A DNA stretch of 64,000 nt, taken from contig CM033394.1 in assembly GCA_019426215.1 (NCBI GenBank), forward strand, positions 16,698,195-16,762,194. The letters run 5' to 3'. The translations under genes and the position numbers were made by a program. Origin of the DNA: Buddleja alternifolia. Taxonomy: Eukaryota > Streptophyta > Magnoliopsida > Lamiales > Scrophulariaceae. Below the pieces are notes generated by a model, which saw only the letters and a program-made list of their open reading frames with translations, was not told where the DNA came from and ran no database searches. Below are positions 23,101-35,079 of the stretch, one piece after another. Every line of letters starts with the position of its first letter. Within the stretch, counting starts at the first letter, position 1.

Positions 23101-23792
23101 TAATTTAGTCAAATCACTTAAATGGTATAGAAAATTCACGTGTTCATCTAGACAAGTGATGGATTCTTTGTTGTCAACACCAACCTCCATATACGAGTCA
23201 CTACACCCAATCACCAGTCCATATATGTCCTTGTAAAAGAACTGGCACAGGAGTCAAAGTGCAGTGAGTCAATATACAAGATTACTGTGATGACTCAAGT
23301 CAAAGAATTAATCTTGCACTATTGTGATTAATAAACTCCTAATTCGACATATATAGAAATAATTCCAATTTAGGAAGTTTCAGTCAGGGTAATCAGTGAA
23401 CTTGTTCTCAACAAGCACCCTCGTATGTGCATTTGTGTCAACTACACTAATGTCTATAAAATGAGACATTCTCTAATTAAGAGTGTGCATCATAGGCGCA
23501 AGTCTATCCGAATTATCAATGTCCCATCTTGATAATTCTATGACTTGGACAGTATTTAGAAATCACAGCCTTAGAGACTCGTTTTATGATATCCATCCAA
23601 TGAGATATCAAGCCCCATAGCTATGTGTGAATTCTAGGGATTTCATCATACAGTTATAACAATATAAACATAAGATGAAGAAATGCCTTTTAAAATGAAA
23701 TTGTTTATTACAAGAATAGATAAAGAAAGTTTATCTAGGATTGGCTCGCAGGACACTATTCTAACACTTTAGTATGGCACTTGGGACCAACA
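20116..23792 (+). repeat. 3' LTR of element A, interrupted by a solo LTR
   Basis: The LTR sequence is 20116-21649 and resumes at 23772-23792 to end CCAACA. The 2117-bp insert plus its target duplication accounts for the gap. It retains an intact TATAAATAGG at 20741-20750, which is mutated in the 5' LTR. A run of C at about 21623-21636 precedes the end. It also holds about 95 bp absent from the 5' LTR, including several AAGCGT motifs at about 21527-21562. Confidence 0.9.
21650..23766 (-). mobile_element. Solo LTR of a B-like copia family
   Basis: Begins TGTTGGGAAATATAC and ends ATTCTAACA, flanked by CTTTC (21645-21649) and CTTTA (23767-23771), a 5-bp duplication with one change. On the minus strand it starts TGTTAGAATAGTGTCCTGCG. 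It shares layout and short blocks with the B1/B2 LTRs (CGAGCCAAT near the start, AAATAxTGTxCCAAGTCATAGA, an ATCCCAACA-like end). It has no coding sequence or primer site, so it is what remains after LTR-LTR recombination. Confidence 0.85.
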
Positions 23793-23797
23793 GTGGC

Positions 23798-25527
23798 CCT
23801 AGTTCTTACAGATGCTCAATGTCTCCAATTACTAGTTCTGGTGGATGGTCTCTAAGCCATTTTCAATTTGGTTGGAATGGATTGAGAGACTCTTGATTAT
23901 CAATCGCTTGACCCTCATTTGTCTCTTGCGCAGTCACTTCATCATTCACAGTTCCAATTTGCTCTTGATGATCATTCTCGTTATGATCATCAGCGTTTCT
24001 TGCAATATCATCATTGATAACATCACGAGTAACCTTAGGATTGGGCACAAAGATCTTATCATCCTCATCATCACCAAGTTTGATTTGTGACGCTTGTTCG
24101 GAAAGATCTTCAACTCCTACATCATCAATATTAACCTTACTCAGTTCTTAGTGAGCATCATCAAAAATAACATGAATAGATTCCTCAACCTTCAATTTGA
24201 TATTATTTGGGATGCGAAAACTCTTTCGATTTTTGGCATAGCCTAGAAAGATTCCCTCATCCGCTTTAGGATCAAACGTCTTTAGGTTATGGGATCCATT
24301 GTTATGAATGAAACATTTTAAACCAAATATATGAAAATAAGAAACATTAGGCTTACGTCCCTTCCATAATTCATATGGAGTCTTTTCATGTTACTTGTTG
24401 ATCATACATCGTTTCTGAGTGTAGCAAGCGGTATGGATTCCTTCGGCCAAAAACCTTTGAGGCAGCTTGGACTCGGCTAACATTGTTCTAGCGGCTTCTT
24501 TAAGCGTTTTGTTTTGTTGCTTGGCAACTCCATTTTGTTGAGGTGTTCTAGGCGCAAAATATTCATGTAGTATTCCAAAATCTGTACAAAACTTCTCAAC
24601 AATATGGTTAGTAAATTCAGTTCCTCTATCGCTTCTAATTCTCATTCCCTTTAAATCTTTTGATGTTTGTAGTTGACAAATTAGCATTGTGAGCTTGCCA
24701 CTTATTTCATCTTTTGACGCTAAAAATTCTACCAATGTTTAGCGTGAGAAATCAACTATCACTAGCGAATACTTTTTACCCCTAACACTCATGATTTGAA
24801 TAGGACCAAACAAATCCATATGCAATAGTTCAAGAATTCTAGAAGTAGATGGATGCGTTTTCATCTTAAAAGGAACCCTTAGGTAATCCGTCTACAAGAT
24901 TTAGCGATATTAATTTAGAGATTGGCTTAAAGTTGAGGTGGTTCATTTTTCTATGCCATAACCAACCCAATTCATTTTGACTCTTAGCAACAAAGCATGT
25001 AGGGTTGTTATCGGTTGTTGAACTCCAATCTACCAAATAAACATTATGTGTTCTTTTTCCTTTCAATTTAGTAGATCCAGTCTTAGCGTCATTAATATTG
25101 CAAAAATCACTAGAAAATTTATCTTCAAAGCCTTTATCACAAAATTGACTAATGCTCAATAAATTATGCTTAACACCCTCAACATAATATACGTCACTTA
25201 TCATGACGTTCCCCCTATGCATGATACCTATACCTTTGGTTTTACGTTTGGAATTATCACCGAATATAACTTGAGGACCATTGGTTGCACGATAGTTGAT
25301 CAAGAGATCCTTTGAGCGTGTCATGTGCCTTGACGACCCACTATTGACGTACTAAATTGATGTATCGTTGCTGGTTCTAGGTATCTGCAGTTAAAGGGCA
25401 GTTCTAATTCTTTTTAGGTACCCATTTTGACTTAGGTCCTTCAACATTAGTAGCATTAGTCTGAATTAAAACTTTGGAACCCATATTTGACTTGTCTTCA
25501 TTACAGGAGGACTGGCCTTTTCGGGTT
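23798..25527 (-). pseudogene. pol: Protease-integrase-RT start of element E pol
   Basis: This is the N-terminal half of E pol, read leftwards. The protease motif near 25330 reads NSGSSRHMT, so the catalytic Asp is Asn. Integrase fragments at 24866-25324 include VYYVEGVKHNLLSISQFCDKG and WLWHRKMNHLN. Those at 24391-24735 include RIRSDRGTEF and NGVAKQQNKT, in which the catalytic Glu is Lys. A degraded acidic linker and the RT start (WLRDHPPELVIGDIE on the minus strand) run to the junction with A. The rest of RT is at 6724-8283. Integrase would join element cDNA to chromosomal DNA; both changes predict an inactive enzyme. Confidence 0.88.
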
Positions 25528-25956
25528 TCAGTTTGTGTTGTGTGTGCTTCTTAGGTGTATAATAATATCCTTGATCATAAAACTAATCATAGTTATAATC
25601 ATGATCATCATAGTATCGATAATATGATCTAGATCTCTGAGGATATTAATGCTGGTATTTTGTCGGCACTGGCTTAGGAGTCGCTTTTGGCGATTGACGC
25701 TTAGCGTTTGATTCACTTGTGGAAGGTTTCTCCTTAGCCTGTTGAGCATTTAAATAGACCTTCTTTTGTGAATCATTCACTTTCGTCTTCTCCTTATTGC
25801 CTGAGTTGGCTTTGACCTTCTCATTTGGCCTCGTACCATCGTCTTTTGGTTCATTCAGCGTTTGACTATTTGAACTTTTCTCAACAAAGGCTACACCTTT
25901 TCCGTTGTTAGCTGTCGTAACCTTAATCACTTTTGATTTATGACCAAATTTATCAC

Positions 25957-27598
25957 TGACACGACAGAATCTTACGTGTATGCACAGCAAGTGTACTGGT
26001 CGTGTGTAGTAATAAAGTGGACGTTAAAGTCCGGGGTTATCGTATCCGCAAGGATAACTATAATCTAAGTACCAAGACTACTGCATTACCCAATTCTAAG
26101 TTAGATCGGTCGATAAAAGGTTTGATTTAAACTAATTTAACTAAGTTAAGCACTAAAATAAGTTATAACCAAATAAGTGGAAGAAACGATAGAAGAGAAG
26201 CGATTAAGGCACATGGTTCAACCATTTATGTATTTCGATTGTGATTAAGGTTCTATTGGATTATTAGATGGATTTGGCCAAGGCGAAATTCCCTAACATA
26301 CGTACTACCAAATCTCTTGGCATAGCAACCCTACCTTAGTTAACGATTTCCTATATATCTCTATATGAAAATCCGGCTTAACAAAGATGCATTTAAGGTC
26401 TAAGAATTCCCCATGTGAATGGAAAGCCACCTAAAGAAACCGAGTCTATCTCTAGTCGGTTTAACTATAGGGTATTCAATGTTTATATCTTCCTTAGGTT
26501 ATTATCTCTCGATCTCTAACCTAGGCATTTTATCGAACACTTGGTGATCAAACAAGCAAAGCATTGAGCTCAACTATTGAATACATAGCCAAAACCAACA
26601 TTAATCCAATAAATACCAAAACATCAACAATCAAAATAACATAAACGGCCTAGACACGGCCTTAATCAAATGCGTTTAGCTCATGTTCATGTCATAAGTA
26701 CGGATCTGAATCATACAAATCATATTAGAGAGTTAGACAAAGTTAAGAAATAAAGATGTAAAAACTCCCGAATAATCGTGATGATTTTGATCCCTCGTAG
26801 AATTCTCCGTCGTCTTGGGAATCCGGGGCTTCAAGGAGACGTTGTGACTTTCAATCTTCTTTCCAAAGTGTTTCTCTCCTCCCTTTTGGTGTTTGGCTGC
26901 TCTCAAGTGTCTTTAGAGTGTATTTAGGGATTTTTTTTTCCAAATGACCTGAATGGTCTATATATAGGCCACTTCCACCGCCTCGAATGCCGCGGCGTTC
27001 AACATTCTGCTCCTGAACGCCGCGGTGTTGGTGATGAACGCCGCGGTGTTCCCCTGCTGCTCCGTCCAGTTTTGGTAAAATATGCATAACGTGCTCTAAC
27101 GATGTCGGAATAGGCTGATTCAAGTTTCTGTAGAATCCTAAGACAAAGATCTACAATGTTCAAGAAGACACCAAGGCCTAAATCAAACGTTAAAGATGAT
27201 AAAAGTATCTCACAAGTCACTGAATGAGAAAACTCCATCGTAAGACGTCTCTTCCGATGACTTTTTCACCTCCTTCCCTACATATCTGAGCTTTGTCTTC
27301 AACATAATAAATGTACCTTTGCCTCTTATCTTTCCATTGGTAAACCAAGTGTGTAATTTGGACATGGGTAGAGAAATTGATTCCAAAAACTCCAGCACTG
27401 CGCAGACAGCATTTTACCTTGTGTTGTATCTTTTTGCATGATTTACCTTCAATCCTTGTTTTTCCTCCAAATGATATGTTATTCTAGAAAATATGAGAAA
27501 ACAAGGGTCCAAGCATCATATGTCATCAAATTATCAAGAAAACAATCAAAACCAAGTCAATAAACGGGGGAAAACTAGTGTAAAAATAACATATAACA
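25957..27598 (-). mobile_element. Solo gypsy-type LTR with perfect target duplication
   Basis: A 1642-bp TG...CA unit flanked by ATCAC on both sides (25952-25956 and 27599-27603), inserted in gag of E. On the minus strand it starts TGTTATATG. A TATATATA box lies at 26958-26966, with GC-rich repeats just upstream (26984-27051), followed by a leader-like region. The end at 25957 onward shares a block (GTACTGGTCGTGTGTAGTAA) with the LTR piece at 32710. That block resembles the LTR ends of plant Ty3/gypsy elements. It contains no coding region. Confidence 0.85.
26984..27051. repeat. GC-rich short repeats in the solo LTR
   Basis: Three copies of a GAACGCCGCGGTGTT-like unit with CG-rich cores, in an AT-rich LTR, directly upstream of its TATA box on the minus strand. 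They could be transcription factor sites. Confidence 0.75.
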
Positions 27599-29152
27599 AT
27601 CACAACCTAAACCGGTCTTTTCACCAAAAAGTCTGGTTACCTCAGTCACATTATCTAACTTACTTGAAGCTTTTGATAATGATGAGATGAGCTGCTCTGA
27701 TTTGGCAAGTCTAGCGATCAGCTCAGCTTCTCTCTTGACTACCATATCAAGATCACTTTTCAACTGAGCAATCTCTACCTCAAGCGCTTTGTTCTTATTA
27801 ATGCATTGTTGATGAACTAGAAACTCGGCTTTGAGCATCACATTATCACTTTTAATCGTTGAGATCTCATCAGTGTGTTCTTGATGTAGTCTGGTGGCAC
27901 CTTGACAATCTTTGTAATATTTATTAACTTTGTTAAGTAATTGTTCATAAGAAAAAGGATGAGATAGTTCAGTGGATACCTTAGATAGTGAGTCATCAGA
28001 CGCTCCTTCATCTCTCACCATGAGACAAATTAGCGCTGAGTCACTAGATGGCTCATCATTGCTGCTTTCATCTGAAGATTCCAAATCCTTTTCAGGTGCG
28101 GAGTGTGGTTCAGATTCTGCTAGCAAACCTTGTTGACGAAGGTTGCTCCTGTATTGGATTCTATCCGCATGATCTTGCCTTGTGGGCTTAGATACATTTG
28201 GATAAGAGCAATTTACCGGGTAGTGTCATGGTTTCCTGCAATTATAACAGAGATTAGTTCTCGTTTTTTGTTCAGTTGATAAACTTTTGGAAACCACTAG
28301 CGCTGAGAGATTTTGATTCTGATTTGGAGACGGAGGCGCTTGATATTGAACTAGCACTGGAGGCTGAGGGTCATAATACACTTGCACTGATACTGAGGCG
28401 CTGGTGCAGGGAGAGGGGTTTGAAACGAGGTCTACCCATTAGAATTTCTCTTTTCATATCTTAGAAATTTCTTAAATTTCTTGACCAATAAAGCCATTTC
28501 CTTTTCCTCATTTGATTATGTGGCTTTCACCTCACTGACTACTTTTCCCTTACTTTTGGTAGCTCTGAATTCAATCGCTGAAGTCGATGTATCGCTGACT
28601 TCTCCCAATTCAAACTCAAAGACCCTTAGCTCCGAAAACACATATTCTGGAGTTATAATATCCGACATTTGGGATTCTCTCATTGTTACAGTCTTTATTA
28701 AATACATGCTTGGAAGACTTCTAAAAATCTTATTGACCATTTCCTTATTAGTCAACTCCTTATCCAATGACACTAACTCTATAATAAGTGAAGTAAACCT
28801 CACATCCAATTGATCTAGCGTCTCGCTAGGCTACATCTTGAAATGCTCAAATTTTTGCATGGCTATGGAGAGCTTGTTCTTCCTCATCTGTGAAGATCCT
28901 TCACACACAGAGGCCAACTTATCCCAAATTTTCTTTGAAGTCTTACATAACTTGATTTTGTTGAACAATCCCTCATTTTTATCAATGCTGAGTATCCTCT
29001 GGCGTCCATTCCATCTTGGGCTTCTCGATAACCATCCAGAGTAGCTTCAGTCGCTCCAGGGGCTAAAGTTATAACTTTCATGATCTGAATGGGTTCCATC
29101 TATAATTACATCACACATTTCGTTATCATATGAGCATAAATATGCAAATGCT

Positions 29153-29703
29153 CGCTGTTACCGATTGTGTGTTAGCAGAATTTGAACTCTGAACTCTGAC
29201 AGTCTAGTCAAAGGTGGCTTGTTCACTAGTCATAATGTTTATCACATTTAATGCACTTATCAGGCATCTAATGCGTTAGGAATTTATTTTCCGTTGGAAA
29301 TAAATGTCAGTTGATGATTGCATTTAATTCCTTCATGACTTGAGAATTTATTTCAGTTGAATCTGATCCGTGATCACTTTAGTGTTTTGAGCGCTTGATT
29401 CATTATCCCCAAAAGAGTCCTTTAGCGTTTGACAGATGCTTAAGAAAAATCATCATCCTCACTTGACTTCAGACACTGATCTTCAACTTCATCTCTGACA
29501 GACTCACCTAGAATTCTATCAGGGACTTGGTATCTAATACTTAGTCTAAAATCTATAAAGATAAAAATTACAAGCCTAACAAAATAATAAACTTTCAAAT
29601 GCTTATACAGGAATTCTATGAAAGCATAAACTTACATTCTTTTGGGGTTTAACTTAAAATCCTACTCTTGTCATCATCAAAACATCTAACATGAAATTTT
29701 CTA
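29153..29703 (-). repeat. 5' LTR remnant of element E
   Basis: Minus-strand sequence similar throughout to 231-785, the 3' LTR of E. The LTR start side (29703) abuts ORF3 of E2. The other side runs directly into gag at about 29152. The downstream LTR end, the primer site and the gag start are therefore deleted. Confidence 0.8.
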
Positions 29704-32424
29704 ATGGAGTTGGACATGGATAGGTTAACAGTCGTGGATATCGCTAAAGAAATAGACCAAGTCTACCCTGACGCTGAAATTTCTCCAGCTAAGAAAGCGA
29801 CTGATGATGTTGAGCGGTCAATAAAAGTGGCTCCTACTATCCCGACTGAAGCAGCTTTAATTGAAGCTCTTACCATTATTCTCATGCCAACTGGTCCTCC
29901 TCCTCATTTGATCAATTTCTTTCCCAAAAGTATGATCCGGACAATGAATTCCATTATGCCTCGAGAGAAAATCACACATCTCAGATGGTCGACATGGAGA
30001 AGATATTTCAAGATACTCTCCACGATCCTCATCTTTCTAACCTCCAAAAGTTTACTGTGTTTGAGAAGCTAGCTGATCTTGGTCTTCACACCAAGAAGCC
30101 TCTGAGGTCACAATTGGGTTATATCAGACGTCCAGCGATTAACTTGTCTGACTTTGATCAAAGCGTTTCAACCGTTTTGGCCGTGCTAAAGAAGCGTTCT
30201 ATCCTCATTGCCAAAATAAGGTTGTGATTAAGAATCCAAATATCACAGGTTGGCTCCGAGACCCGAATGAGGAAATGTTAAACAAAATTGGGTACTTAGT
30301 CAAGCCAAAGGTCGTTCACTCTCCCTAGAACGCTGAATCTTCAAGACCCCTCAAACTATGGAAAGGCAAGGGACATGTTGTTGCTGAGCATCCCAATCCA
30401 ATGAACTTATGGGTAGAAAATGAAGCTCATGAATATATCGCTAGATTATGGGCAGAAGATTATGAGAGCGACTTAGAGCGGTTTGAGAAGTATCTCGCTG
30501 CCAGGAAAGACAAAGACAAAGCTGATAAGCTAAGCAGGCGATAGATGCTGGATATTGGTTAATGGGCTGAAGAGTTTGTGATGCACTTTTACTCGCTTGA
30601 AGAATTGGTAAGATATCCTTTTCTATTTAATTTTGGAATTGAATATAGGCGTTGAGGTTTTGTCGTATTCTTACTCAAGAAAAGTAGATATCTTGTTGGC
30701 AATATCAGTGATCTACCATACTACAGGCAAGGTGTGGAGCGCTATATTCGCATTCAGCTTGAGTTATTCATTCTGGGTGAACGCTACGTATTTCATCAGT
30801 GTCAAAATTTTGTTCAGCGAGTTCACCTTGATTTGAATGAGGATGCATCTGCAAGCAAGAGAGATGCACTCCCAAGGCTAAGTGAAGTGCACATGCATTT
30901 AACTTATGAGCATGAGGAAGATCATCATACGAGTAGAGCTGTTCAGGACAAAGCTCAAGCGATTGATGTTACGACGTTTAAATCCTTTCAGAGCCTACTC
31001 CGTTCTTCCAAGTATTTTCTGTGAACAGAATATCTGAGTGGCCAAGATCAAATCCTTATTTCGGCCAGTGGATCCAAAGTTGCTCAGGCCCTTATGCCAT
31101 TTTTGATGGACTATTTCAATTCCTATGTTTCAGAAGTTACTCCTCCAGAGAACACTGACTTAGCCTTAAGTACTGAAGCGCGCAAAGACACTATATTTTA
31201 TATCCTGTGGACGTCAAAGGCATGTTCTGTAAGCGATTGGCCCACTCTGGGTCATTCCCGTTCTAAGGCCTTCTTCTGTGGAAATCATAGAAGTTCAAGT
31301 GGAAGGAACTCCTCCTATTGACGCTATAAGCCAGACACTGCAATGCATGATGCTACAAGCGCTCCAGTCGAAGAGATCCCCCTTGAAATTCAAGTTGCAC
31401 AGATTGATGCTGCAACTCAATCTTTGAATCAAGCTATTCAGGAAGTCACTAAGGACCCTGAGGAACCATTTATCTATGATAAATCTAAAGTCAAAGCTTT
31501 AGTCTCAAGCTCTTATGGATTAATTCCATCTTCTGAGTGCTCCTCCTCTAACTCCAATTCTAATAGCGACCAAGAAGCGAAAGACTTCAAAAAGGCAGTA
31601 AGGAACTCTCTTCTCAACATTGAAGGTTCTTGTTCAAAAATGGTACAGAATGATGAGCATCTCATTAGGCTCGCCTCAAAAACTCGAAGTCATGACATAG
31701 ACAGCTCAGCGGCCAAAAGTACTAAAACAGTACTTGATGGAACGTGCCCTTTAATCAAAGGCTTGTCTGCCGCTTTCAATCAGTCACTAGCTCAGAATGC
31801 TTTAGCAAATACAGAGTGACACAATTAGTCAGATTCAGTCGTCCGGTCTATCGCTGAGCAAGTTGCTCTTTTAGTTGAAGAAGTGAAGTTACTATGGTAG
31901 GACATCAATGAGATCAAGAAACCCTTGCCGATGTCAAGAAGGGGGAAAAAGAGAAAGGCAAGTCCAAGAGCGATCCTAGCTCTGAGGACAGTCGCTGGGA
32001 AGAGCTTCAGAATACAATTCCATCCATCTAGCAGACCATCCTTAAGAAACGAAAGTCGCGTTTCTATAAAGGTTTTCCTATCCCAGATTTCTTTGTAGAA
32101 CTTCTGGAGAGTTAGGCATTCCGCCATTTGCTATTTTTGTTCTAAAATATCAGAATCCGTGCCGAGCTCCAGTCACAAGGACTTATGAGATCTTTGAAGA
32201 CTTGTTCTGTGAACTGGGAGTCGACCCTTCTTTGTGGAACAAGCGTCTTCATAGTTTTGAAGAATTGGCTAAAAATATGGGTAGAATTCAATTTGCCAAT
32301 GAGATGCATAGACGACATGTTGTGGAAGTTTGCTTAAATGCTTTTCAAGCAAGAGCAAAAGGATGCAAGTCCAAAGGATGCTAGCAAATCCGAGCCTTCT
32401 CCAGGAAACAAGAGAAAATGCTAG
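29704..32424 (+). pseudogene. ORF3 C-terminal part of element E2
   Basis: A fourth copy of the Sirevirus extra ORF, on the plus strand. It starts within the ORF, just after the position of the conserved intron, at MELDMDRLTVVDIAKEI, which corresponds to MPVELDVDLSTVVAIAQEV in C and MDVDMSTVVEIAKEI in E. Several frames must be joined (29704-30072, 29985-30227, 30734-31024, 31094-31321, 31343-31819, 32202-32384). It ends with a basic tail at TAG 32422. The upstream part was separated by insertion of E and lies left of the window. It is inactive. Confidence 0.75.
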
Positions 32425-32657
32425 ATCTTTATTGCTATATCTTTCTTTAAGCGCTTTATGAATGTTTCTTCTTTACTTTTTAACTCATTGTACTTATATG
32501 AATTATCTGAATAAATGAGTTTGCTGAAACATCTTGTTTCTCGCTATATGTACTAACTTATAGCTAACTCCTCGAACTGTTTAAATGCTAACTTTATATA
32601 ATCTTTGTCAATTTTTCTAGGTCTTAGACTATAAAAGAGTTAAGGTCTTAACATCAT

Positions 32658-32709
32658 CAAAAAGGGGGAAATTGTTAGGAAATTTCATGTTATTTGTTTT
32701 GACAATGAC
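32658..32709 (+). repeat. Polypurine tract and start of the 3' LTR of E2
   Basis: AAAAAGGGGGAAAT ends at 32672 and is followed by TGTTAGGAAATTTCATGTTA, the Sirevirus LTR start. After 37 bp the LTR is cut by a gypsy LTR piece; ATGAC at 32705-32709 may be its target duplication. Confidence 0.8.
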
Positions 32710-32977
32710 TGACACAGTAGAACTCTGCATGTATTTACAGCAAGAGGACTGGTCGTGTGTAGTAATAAAGTGAACAATTAAGTTCGGGATGTCGAACCCA
32801 TACATACTTGTATTTTAATTTTATGAGACTTAATGCAAGAGTAAAATTGACTTTTTATTGCAACAAAAGTAACAAATATAATTAACTAAAACTTTAATTT
32901 AATAAGGATAAAAACAATGGTGATACAGGTGTTTAAGACTCATACATTAGCACAGATTTATTTGTTCCATATGATAG
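32710..32977 (-). mobile_element. Gypsy-type LTR fragment
   Basis: Starts TGACACAGTAG and carries the block ACTGGTCGTGTGTAGTAATAAAGTG, shared with the solo LTR at 25957. It was inserted in the 3' LTR of E2 and then cut by element B1 at 32978. The remainder presumably lies to the right of B1, outside the window. No coding sequence is present. Confidence 0.65.
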
Positions 32978-34154
32978 TGTTAGGTACCCAGCGAGCCAAT
33001 TGTTTTGGGCTCAGCCATATTAAATGTAAACACTATGACAGTCTTATTTTAAATGTATGAAATCTTTTATTTATGGAATGCTTCTTTATTGTTATAACTA
33101 TTGATAGAGATAAACATCCCATGGATTACATATGGTTAGGAGAAGCGGTCAGAGAAAACATATGAAATGCTCTCAAAGACCATAATCCTAAATATTGTTC
33201 CAAGTCATAGAGGCTGTGAGATGTGGGCTATCACTGGCCTCATCAAGACTTGTTCATACGTGTAACTCTTTCGAGAGGTCGCCGCTTTCCATTGTCAATC
33301 CTTGTATGGAAATACATGTATGAAGATTCATACTGGATTATGGAATTGAATGGCCCCACTTAAGGACTCCTACTTGGTGTTGTCGAACATGGAGTCCTTG
33401 GGTTTCATAGAGTTAGATTAATCCTTAAATCTAAGATGTCATTTGGAAAGGGGCACTACCCACTCTGCTTTGATATGCACGTGAACTCCAGGAGAGTCAT
33501 ACGGCGTGCATGCTGGGTATAGTCTGGTAGTGCATTTGAACAAATGGCAGTCGGAGAGGAATTCATCGAGGGTCACGAGTACCCGGTATTTCTTAGGTTG
33601 TCGCGAGAATCTAAATGATCGTGAAAAGCCTTTGATCAAAGCGATTGTTTTCTGAGAGGGAATTAGATGTCACAACACAGTCATAGTTTCCAAGGTTATT
33701 AGGGTTCAACCGTCGCCATACCCTAGACCATGGACGGGAAATTGACGAAGGATTCTACTCACATGACGATCGCAACTCGGATAGGTATTTGCTTTTCATC
33801 GTTGACATCTAGGTAGTTGTGGCAACATTGCTAGACATCGAACCATGACCAATAGGTGTCTTGGATTAATTTGGTGAAACTAATTCAAGGACTAGTTAAT
33901 TATTTAGAATAATTAATCTAGCCTGCGGGGACTTATTGCTAGCTTAACAACGAGCCTGAGGGGTCACACACATAACTTAGTGTAGTACCTATTGGCTAAT
34001 TCATTCTTAGTGAATTAATGGTGGGATTAATTAATTGAATTTAATTAATCAAGGAAAAGGAATTAATTTAACTAGTTAATTAATGGTCCTATAATTTAAT
34101 ATTAGAATATTAAATTGGGAAGGACTAATCAATTAAATAAGGGAAAGAAAATAA

Positions 34155-34193
<39 letters not shown>

Positions 34194-35066
34194 GTGCACG
34201 TGTGAGGCGTGTGTGTTATGCATGTAGATTTGGTGGAAAGATGTATCTTGCTCACTGAACATATATATATATATACATATTTAAATTAATATCCTATAAA
34301 TATATTTGGTAGAATCCTAAATTAATTAAAGTAGTTAACTAATGGATATAGAAAGAATTCTATTTGATATATGTTAGGATATTATTAGATATGGTAATAT
34401 CTAGTTAGTTGGAAAGAGTCCAACTAAACAAGGAAGAGAAAAAAAGAAAAAGGAAATTCATGTACATATATACATATGTACACGCCTACTCCCTATTTTT
34501 TTGGGGAGAAGTAGGCGTGTACCCACCTAGGGTTTTAACCCTAGGTTGACTCTATATATACATGTATATTTCACCTCTTTTAAACCTAATGAAAAAAGTG
34601 ACTTTGAATTAGTTTTGGTTTTTGAAAAGAAAAATAAGTTTTATGAGAACAACTCTTTTTCTATTATTCTCTCCCAATTTTCTTTCATCCTATTTCTTCA
34701 AACTAATGTGTTGAGTGCGAAGAACACTTAAATAATTCCAAACCCTTTTTCCTAAAAAGCCAAGACTTGGTATTCTTCTTGCTAGCACTAGTGGAGATAA
34801 TTGAGGGTACAAGCAAGGGTGTGGATACATTTTAGAGTCGCAACGCTTGGGGCGCTAGGGCAAATCAATTCAAAGACTATAGCAGGGAGTAGCTTAAAAA
34901 GACATTGCTGCTTTAAGGTCTATAAGAGGTAAACAAGAGTAAACTTTCTCCTAGGATAGTTTTGAATCCGATGGTACCATGTCGACCTAGCCCTAATTTC
35001 GGGGATTCCGCTTTAATTTTTAAAATTATATGTATTCCGCTGCGCCGGGTTGTACTAATCCCAACA
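32978..35066 (+). repeat. 5' LTR of element B1
   Basis: 2089 bp, starting TGTTAGGTACCCAGCG and ending ATCCCAACA, followed by a primer site. It is clearly similar to the LTR at 54572-56715. It contains an AT microsatellite (about 34159-34188) and many TTAATTAA-rich stretches. No genes. Confidence 0.9.
34159..34188. repeat. AT microsatellite in the B1 LTR
   Basis: About 15 uninterrupted AT units; the matching place in the B2 LTR also has short AT and GT runs (55793-55910). Confidence 0.85.
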
Positions 35067-35067
35067 G

Positions 35068-35079
35068 TGGTATCAGAGC
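35068..35079 (+). other. Primer-binding site of B1
   Basis: TGGTATCAGAGC begins two bases after the LTR end; complementary to initiator Met tRNA. Confidence 0.92.

Larger units (their letters stand above)
8289..23792 (+). mobile_element. Sirevirus-type Ty1/copia element A
   Basis: A full-structure plus-strand element: 5' LTR, primer site, gag, pol, ORF3, polypurine tract, 3' LTR. It begins TGTTAGGAATTTC and ends GGACCAACA. It is flanked by GTAGC (8284-8288) and GTGGC (23793-23797), a 5-bp target duplication with one mismatch, inside the RT of element E. Without the 2.1-kb LTR inserted in its 3' LTR the element is about 13.4 kb, unusually long for copia but normal for Sireviruses with an extra ORF. 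Gag, pol and ORF3 all contain stops and frameshifts, so it is defective. By eye the LTRs differ by a few percent plus indels. Confidence 0.92.
25528..29152 (-). pseudogene. gag: gag of element E, split by a solo LTR
   Basis: Gag fragments on the minus strand: AFAYLCSYDNEMCDVIIDG (near 29120-29150), IMKVITLAPGATEATLDGY (within 28884-29099), MVNKIFRSLPSMYLIKTVTMRE (28516-28809), and a zinc knuckle near 28175-28260 with a stop in it (CYNCRKP*HYPVNC). A long acidic then coiled-coil segment follows (27575-28126), ending FGEKTGLGC. The gypsy solo LTR 25957-27598 cuts the frame exactly after this. Coding resumes with DKFGHKSK at about 25951. The first 30 or so residues and the primer site are deleted. 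Confidence 0.85.
1..29703 (-). mobile_element. Sirevirus-type Ty1/copia element E, interrupted
   Basis: A minus-strand copia retrotransposon read from right to left: LTR remnant (29153-29703), gag, protease, integrase, RT, RNase H, ORF3 and the 3' LTR, which runs off the left edge. It is split by element A (8289-23792), whose target duplication GTAGC/GTGGC lies in the RT-coding part, and by a gypsy solo LTR in gag (25957-27598). A gypsy fragment lies in ORF3. Gene order and the pol motifs match element C in this window. Every reading frame is broken, so this is a dead copy. The 5' LTR end, primer site and gag start are deleted. Assignment to Sireviruses rests on pol motifs and the extra 3' ORF, both from family knowledge. 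Confidence 0.85.
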
